Source: Mesorhizobium sp. LMG 17147 (GTDB taxonomy: Bacteria > Pseudomonadota > Alphaproteobacteria > Rhizobiales > Rhizobiaceae). Taken from it: a DNA stretch of 64,000 nt. Below, piece by piece: positions 59,689 to 64,000 of this stretch. The position numbers and the translations under genes are program-made. The notes under the pieces were generated by a model. It was not told the DNA's origin and ran no database searches. It saw only the letters and a list, made by a program, of their open reading frames with translations. Each line of letters opens with the position of its first letter. The first letter of the stretch is position 1. The stretch is taken from contig NZ_JANCTC010000004.1 of the NCBI RefSeq assembly GCF_024297145.1, forward strand, positions 124,001-188,000, given 5' to 3'.

Positions 59689-60449
59689 AAGAGGCTGGCT
59701 TAAAGGCTTGGTTTCCATCACTGCTCAGGCTTGCCCTGGTGGTGCTGCTTATCGCCTTCGTCACCAATCCCGGCTGGTTCGAACCGCTGCTGAAGCCGCT
59801 GACAGAGAACAATGCGCCGGTAATCTACAATCAGGGCAGCCTGTTGACGCTGACGCTGCTGCATCTGCGGACCGTGCTGATCGCGACGGTTGCCGCGACG
59901 ATCGTTGGGGTCGCGCTCGCCATTCTGGTCACCAGGCCGGCCGGCGCCGAATTCCTGCCGCTGTCGCGCAGCCTGGTCAATATAGGCCAGACCTTTCCAC
60001 CGGTAGCGGTCCTGGCGCTTGCCGTGCCGGCGGTCGGCTTCGGCGAAAAGCCGACGCTGATTGCGCTGTTTCTCTATGGCCTGCTGCCGATCTTCGAGAA
60101 CGCGCTGACCGGCCTGACGACGCTGCCGGCCAACGTCGTCGAGGCGGCGCGTGGCGCCGGCATGACTGGCTGGCAAAGGCTGGTCAAGGTCGAGCTGCCG
60201 CTCAGCGCGCCGATCATTCTCGGCGGTATCCGGCTATCGGTGGTGATCAGCCTTGCCACCGCGACCATCGGCTCGACAGTCGCGGCGAGGACATTGGGCG
60301 AGGTGATCATCGCCGGCCTACTGTCGAACAACCTCGCCTTCATCCTGCAGGGCGGCCTGATCGTCGCCGCCCTTGCCGTACTGATCTATGACGGGCTGTC
60401 GGCGATCGAGCGCTACACAGCGCGGCGCATGGGACGCGAGGCGGAGTAA
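59685..60449 (+). CDS. Osmoprotectant ABC transporter permease (YehW-like)
   Basis: This 254-residue permease completes the importer. It has about six helices and the EAA-like loop LPANVVEAARGAGMTGWQRL followed by VKVELPLSAPIILGGIR. The gene overlaps the ATPase gene by 4 bp and ends the operon, giving the complete yehZYXW order osmF-permease-ATPase-permease. Confidence 0.92.
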   Translation: MKEAGLKAWFPSLLRLALVVLLIAFVTNPGWFEPLLKPLTENNAPVIYNQGSLLTLTLLHLRTVLIATVAATIVGVALAILVTRPAGAEFLPLSRSLVNIGQTFPPVAVLALAVPAVGFGEKPTLIALFLYGLLPIFENALTGLTTLPANVVEAARGAGMTGWQRLVKVELPLSAPIILGGIRLSVVISLATATIGSTVAARTLGEVIIAGLLSNNLAFILQGGLIVAALAVLIYDGLSAIERYTARRMGREAE

Positions 60450-60475
60450 GCCTCTCCGAGCGAGCTTCGTTCCTT

Positions 60476-60709
60476 TCAGCGGCCGATCGAACGCGCCGGA
60501 TGATCAAGCGTCAGTTCGAGTGCCATACCCGTCCCGCTGGCGATCCAGCGGCGGCGGATGACGGCGAAATCGTGCTGTGTCCCGGCTCCAACCACAGAGA
60601 CCAAGTCGCCCACAGCGCAATCGCTATCGAGATCGAGGGCTTCGACAGTCTCGGCAATGTCTTGCTTGCCGGCATAATGTCTCGCAATGGCTGTGAGCAC
60701 GATGATCAC
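60476..60709 (-). CDS. Small hypothetical protein, about 77 aa
   Basis: The C-terminal part of a minus-strand frame looks like real protein: GTG 60709 start, IIVLTAIARHYAGKQDIAET, ALDLDSDCAVGDLVSVVGAG and FAVIRRRWIASGTGMALELT, ending DHPARSIGR. The alternation of strands suggests a compact beta-rich unit. The upstream frame extends to 60868 but there it is low complexity and overlaps the start of the DUF2165 gene. No strong ribosome site was found and the family is not recognised. Confidence 0.45.
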   Translation of the reverse strand: MIIVLTAIARHYAGKQDIAETVEALDLDSDCAVGDLVSVVGAGTQHDFAVIRRRWIASGTGMALELTLDHPARSIGR

Positions 60710-60788
60710 TGGGCCACCCGTTGCGCGATCTTCGGGACTCGGCGATTGATGAGTGCGATGCCCCGATCTTTCAGCAGGAGTTCTTGCC

Positions 60789-61289
60789 ATGACCGCGCGT
60801 TTCTCCAAGATCGTCATGTGTTTGTGTCTGGCGGCTTTCGCCTTCCTCGTCGCCTTTGGCAACATCACCGATTACGGCTCAAACTTCGCCTTTGTCCAGC
60901 ATGTGCTGAGTATGGACACGACCTTTCCCGGCAATGCGCTGATGTACCGCTCGATCACCAGCCCGGCCTTGTGGACGGCAGGCTACTGGCTGATCATCCT
61001 TGGCGAGGCGCTGACCTGCCTGCTCTACCTGATCGCCGCCTGGCAACTCTGGCAGGCGCGCAACGCCAGCGGACAGGCATTCAACGATGCCAAGAAGTTC
61101 GCCATCATTGCCGCCACAACGGGCTTCCTCGTTTGGTATTTCGGTTTCATGGTCGTTGGCGGCGAGTGGTTTGCCATGTGGCAGTCTTCGACATGGAATG
61201 GTCAGGAGGCGGCGTTCAAATTCTACTTGACCATGCTGGTGGTGCTGGTCTTCGTCGTCCAGCCGGACGGCGACCCGCGCAAAGCTTGA
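60789..61289 (+). CDS. DUF2165-family membrane protein
   Basis: This 166-residue protein has four or five hydrophobic segments and the DUF2165 pattern: FSKIVMCLCLAAFAFLVAFG, NITDYGSNFAFVQHVLSMDT, WLIILGEALTCLLYLIAAWQ and FGFMVVGGEWFAMWQSSTWN. Members are small inner-membrane proteins of unknown function. AGGAG lies eight bases before ATG 60789. It stands alone between the osmoprotectant importer and hppA. Confidence 0.9.
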   Translation: MTARFSKIVMCLCLAAFAFLVAFGNITDYGSNFAFVQHVLSMDTTFPGNALMYRSITSPALWTAGYWLIILGEALTCLLYLIAAWQLWQARNASGQAFNDAKKFAIIAATTGFLVWYFGFMVVGGEWFAMWQSSTWNGQEAAFKFYLTMLVVLVFVVQPDGDPRKA

Positions 61290-61541
61290 CGGCCCTTCGT
61301 CGATTTCAATCGATCTTACCGGATGGCGGTGTCGACAGGCGTACTGCCGTCCAGCCTTTTGGACGAAACCCGGGATCTTTTGGGCGAAAGCCGGACAAGA
61401 ACCGAACAATATCTTGACGTTCCGAGCCCTGTTTCGCATAAGCCGCTGCGAAGGGACGGATTCCGGTTGCGGAAATTCGTCCCCTGTCTCAACGGCCCGG
61501 GGAGGGGTTCTTTTGGGCCACCAATCGAGGAAAATTCGGCA

Positions 61542-63683
61542 ATGACCATAATTTCAGCTGTCATCGCCTGCGGTCTGCTTTCAGTCCTTTACGCCATCTG
61601 GGCGACACGTTCGGTTCTCGCGGCCGATCAGGGCAATGCACGCATGCAGGAAATTTCCGCGGCCATCCGCGAAGGCGCGCAGGCTTATCTGGCGCGCCAG
61701 TACACCACCATCGCCATCGTCGGTGTCGTGGTCCTGCTGCTCGCCTGGTGGCTGCTTTCGATTACCGCCGCCATCGGCTTCCTGATCGGCGCCGTTCTGT
61801 CGGGTGCCGCTGGCTTCATCGGCATGCACGTCTCGGTGCGGGCCAATGTGCGCACCGCGCAGGCGGCTTCCAACAGCCTCGCTGCCGGCCTCGAGATCGC
61901 CTTCAAGTCGGGCGCCATCACTGGCATGCTGGTTGCTGGCCTGGCCCTTCTCGGCGTCTCCATCTACTACCTGATCCTGACCCAGTTCATGGGTCTGCAG
62001 CCAAACGATCGCGTCGTCATCGACTCGCTTGTTTCGCTCGGCTTCGGCGCCTCGCTTATCTCGATCTTCGCCCGTCTCGGCGGCGGCATCTTCACTAAAG
62101 GCGCCGACGTCGGCGGGGATCTCGTCGGTAAGGTTGAAGCCGGCATTCCCGAAGACGATCCACGCAATCCGGCCACCATTGCCGACAATGTCGGCGACAA
62201 TGTCGGCGATTGCGCCGGCATGGCGGCCGACCTGTTCGAGACCTATGCAGTGACTGTGGTCGCCACGATGGTCCTGGCCGCCATCTTCTTCGGTGGCACC
62301 GCCGTTCTCGGCGCGGCCATGCTCTATCCGCTGGCCATCTGCGGCGCCTGCATCCTCACCTCGATCGTCGGCACCTTCTTCGTCAAGCTTGGTTCCAGCG
62401 GCTCGATCATGGGCGCGCTCTACAAGGGCCTGATCGCCACCGGGCTGCTGTCGATTGTCGGCCTTGCCGTAGCCACTTCGGCATGTATCGGCTGGGGGGA
62501 GATCGGCACCGTCGCCGGCGTGGCTATTACCGGCACGAACCTGTTCATCTGCGGTCTCGTCGGCCTTGCGGTGACCGGCCTCATCGTGGTGATCACCGAA
62601 TATTATACCGGCACCAACAAGCGTCCGGTGAACTCCATCGCCCAGGCCTCGGTCACCGGTCACGGCACCAACGTCATCCAGGGCCTCGCGGTCTCGCTGG
62701 AAGCGACGGCGTTGCCGGCGATCGTCATCGTCGGCGGCATCATCTCGACATACCAGCTTGCCGGCCTCTACGGCACGGCGATCGCGGTGACGACGATGCT
62801 CGGCCTCGCCGGCATGATCGTCGCGCTCGATGCCTTCGGCCCCGTTACGGACAATGCCGGTGGCATTGCCGAAATGGCCGGCCTGCCCAAGGAAGTGCGC
62901 CAGTCAACCGACGCGCTTGACGCTGTCGGCAACACCACCAAGGCGGTAACCAAGGGCTACGCCATCGGCTCGGCCGGCCTAGGCGCGCTGGTGCTGTTCG
63001 CGGCCTATTCTAACGACCTGAAGTTCTTTGCCGCCAATGGCGACAAATACCCGTACTTCCAAGGCATGGGCGACGTCTCCTTCGACCTCTCCAATCCTTA
63101 CGTCGTCGCCGGCCTGATCTTCGGCGGCCTGATCCCGTATCTGTTCGGCGGCATCGCCATGACCGCCGTCGGCCGCGCCGCGGGTGCTATCGTCCAGGAG
63201 GTGCGCAAGCAGTTCCGCGAGGATCCGGGCATCATGGCCGGCACCTCGAAGCCGAACTATGCGCGCGCCGTCGACCTTCTGACCAAGGCAGCGATCCGGG
63301 AGATGATCGTTCCGTCATTGTTGCCGGTGCTGGCGCCGCTGGTGGTCTATTTCGGCGTCCTCCTGATCTCCGGCTCGAAGGCATCCGCCTTTGCCGCGCT
63401 CGGTGCCTCGCTGCTCGGCGTCATCGTCAACGGACTTTTCGTTGCCATTTCGATGACCTCCGGCGGCGGTGCCTGGGACAACGCCAAGAAGTCGTTCGAA
63501 GATGGTTTTGTCGACAAGGACGGCGTCAAGCATATGAAGGGCTCCGAAGCGCACAAGGCTTCGGTGACCGGCGATACGGTCGGCGACCCCTACAAGGATA
63601 CTGCCGGCCCGGCGGTCAACCCGGCGATCAAGATCACCAACATCGTCGCGCTGCTGTTGCTGGCCGTTCTCGCGCACGGCTAA
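61542..63683 (+). CDS. hppA: Membrane-bound H+-translocating pyrophosphatase
   Basis: The 713-residue pump couples hydrolysis of pyrophosphate to proton export, with about 16 helices. The catalytic segments [40 protein letters not shown] and [17 protein letters not shown] are present. The Lys in [20 protein letters not shown] at the position where K+-dependent forms have Ala marks it as K+-independent. ATG 61542 has GAGGAAA upstream; the frame is open further upstream, but that sequence is not family-like. A terminator follows. Confidence 0.96.
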   Translation: MTIISAVIACGLLSVLYAIWATRSVLAADQGNARMQEISAAIREGAQAYLARQYTTIAIVGVVVLLLAWWLLSITAAIGFLIGAVLSGAAGFIGMHVSVRANVRTAQAASNSLAAGLEIAFKSGAITGMLVAGLALLGVSIYYLILTQFMGLQPNDRVVIDSLVSLGFGASLISIFARLGGGIFTKGADVGGDLVGKVEAGIPEDDPRNPATIADNVGDNVGDCAGMAADLFETYAVTVVATMVLAAIFFGGTAVLGAAMLYPLAICGACILTSIVGTFFVKLGSSGSIMGALYKGLIATGLLSIVGLAVATSACIGWGEIGTVAGVAITGTNLFICGLVGLAVTGLIVVITEYYTGTNKRPVNSIAQASVTGHGTNVIQGLAVSLEATALPAIVIVGGIISTYQLAGLYGTAIAVTTMLGLAGMIVALDAFGPVTDNAGGIAEMAGLPKEVRQSTDALDAVGNTTKAVTKGYAIGSAGLGALVLFAAYSNDLKFFAANGDKYPYFQGMGDVSFDLSNPYVVAGLIFGGLIPYLFGGIAMTAVGRAAGAIVQEVRKQFREDPGIMAGTSKPNYARAVDLLTKAAIREMIVPSLLPVLAPLVVYFGVLLISGSKASAFAALGASLLGVIVNGLFVAISMTSGGGAWDNAKKSFEDGFVDKDGVKHMKGSEAHKASVTGDTVGDPYKDTAGPAVNPAIKITNIVALLLLAVLAHG

Positions 63684-63707
63684 ACTCGGTCGCTACGACC
63701 TTAAGAC

Positions 63708-63739
63708 AAAAACCCGCGGGATCGCTCCCGCGGGTTTTT
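63708..63739. terminator. Rho-independent terminator, bidirectional
   Basis: AAAAACCCGCGGG and CCCGCGGGTTTTT form a stem with an A tail on one side and T tail on the other. It lies between convergent hppA and bamE and may serve both. Confidence 0.9.
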
Positions 63740-63805
63740 CATTGCCTGAGATATGCCGCTTACAGGAAGCGAAAGGAACGGAAGGAAGCCGACACCCTGG
63801 GTGGA

Positions 63806-64000
63806 TCAGGTGCCGCCGAGCGTGCTGCCGCCGCTGGCGCCGGGAACACCAGGCGCCAGCTTGCTGGCGCCACTGATGATCTGGCTGAGGAAGTTCTGGT
63901 CCTTGCCGCCGGTCGGTGTGGTGCGCGAGATGAAGTCGAACACTTTGCCGTCTTTCAAGCCGTAATTGGCGATCTGGGTGACGCGCCCGTCATCGCCAAA
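63806..64000 (-). CDS. bamE: Outer membrane assembly factor BamE (SmpA/OmlA), 3' part only
   Basis: The gene runs off the right edge; the visible C-terminal 64 residues read FGDDGRVTQIANYGLKDGKV then FDFISRTTPTGGKDQNFLSQ and end in a Gly/Ser/Ala-rich tail (GASGGSTLGGT). The GRVTQIANYGL strand and the TPTGG tail are typical of BamE in Rhizobiales, a lipoprotein of the beta-barrel assembly machinery. The stop is at 63806-63808. The N-terminal lipobox is outside the window. Confidence 0.85.
   Translation of the reverse strand, partial: FGDDGRVTQIANYGLKDGKVFDFISRTTPTGGKDQNFLSQIISGASKLAPGVPGASGGSTLGGT

Overview
The window looks like a chromosomal segment of a Mesorhizobium-type alphaproteobacterium (Hyphomicrobiales/Rhizobiales). 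The reasons are high GC, long antisense open frames, a BjaI-like LuxI, an LdtR/L,D-transpeptidase pair, OpgC, an H+-pyrophosphatase, an HemB with Asp in place of the zinc-type Cys, DUF982, and several classes of GC-rich palindromic intergenic repeats typical of rhizobia. This assignment is inferred from gene content; no 16S gene is present.

Positions 1-7690 are accessory-like. They hold the end of a D-lyxose isomerase gene, two 81-aa orphan genes, a fragment of an isochorismatase-type hydrolase, and a luxR-luxI quorum-sensing pair with a clear lux box. Directly behind luxI are three tightly packed genes for exported proteins sharing an (F)G(G)PN motif. Three copies of a MITE-like element, an NTF2-like gene and an AT-rich membrane-protein gene follow. 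The region ends at a tRNA-Gln(CTG) gene whose 3' end faces it.

Positions 7.8-17 kb are housekeeping: an LPG-synthase-like membrane protein, Ppx/GppA, RlmE, a DHA2 MFS pump, GuaB, two small membrane proteins and RNase D. Positions 17-36 kb mix transport and core genes: an MFS carrier, a sugar ABC importer with no ATPase gene, AspS, ParC, an AI-2E-family permease, a frameshifted EamA permease, Bpt, an RDD protein, SthA, an esterase and OpgC.

Positions 35.5-37.2 kb carry a LacI-family regulator diverging from two tandem paralogous 47-aa proteins. The three promoter-proximal LacI-like palindromes surround a recognisable promoter, and a fourth lies before the second small gene. This and the lux/exported-protein cluster are the two most unusual parts of the window.

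Positions 37-47 kb contain DUF423, an MFS/GntR divergent pair, DUF982, an aldo/keto reductase, a PPK2 gene with its catalytic core deleted in frame, a RibD-C reductase, HemB, a DUF2066-like protein and an HIBYL-CoA-hydrolase-like crotonase. Positions 47-64 kb contain ldtR and ldtP with an unusual repeat between them, glyA, an nrdR-ribD-ribE-ribH-nusB-MFS run, a four-gene OsmF/YehZYXW-type osmoprotectant importer, a DUF2165 protein, hppA and the 3' end of bamE.
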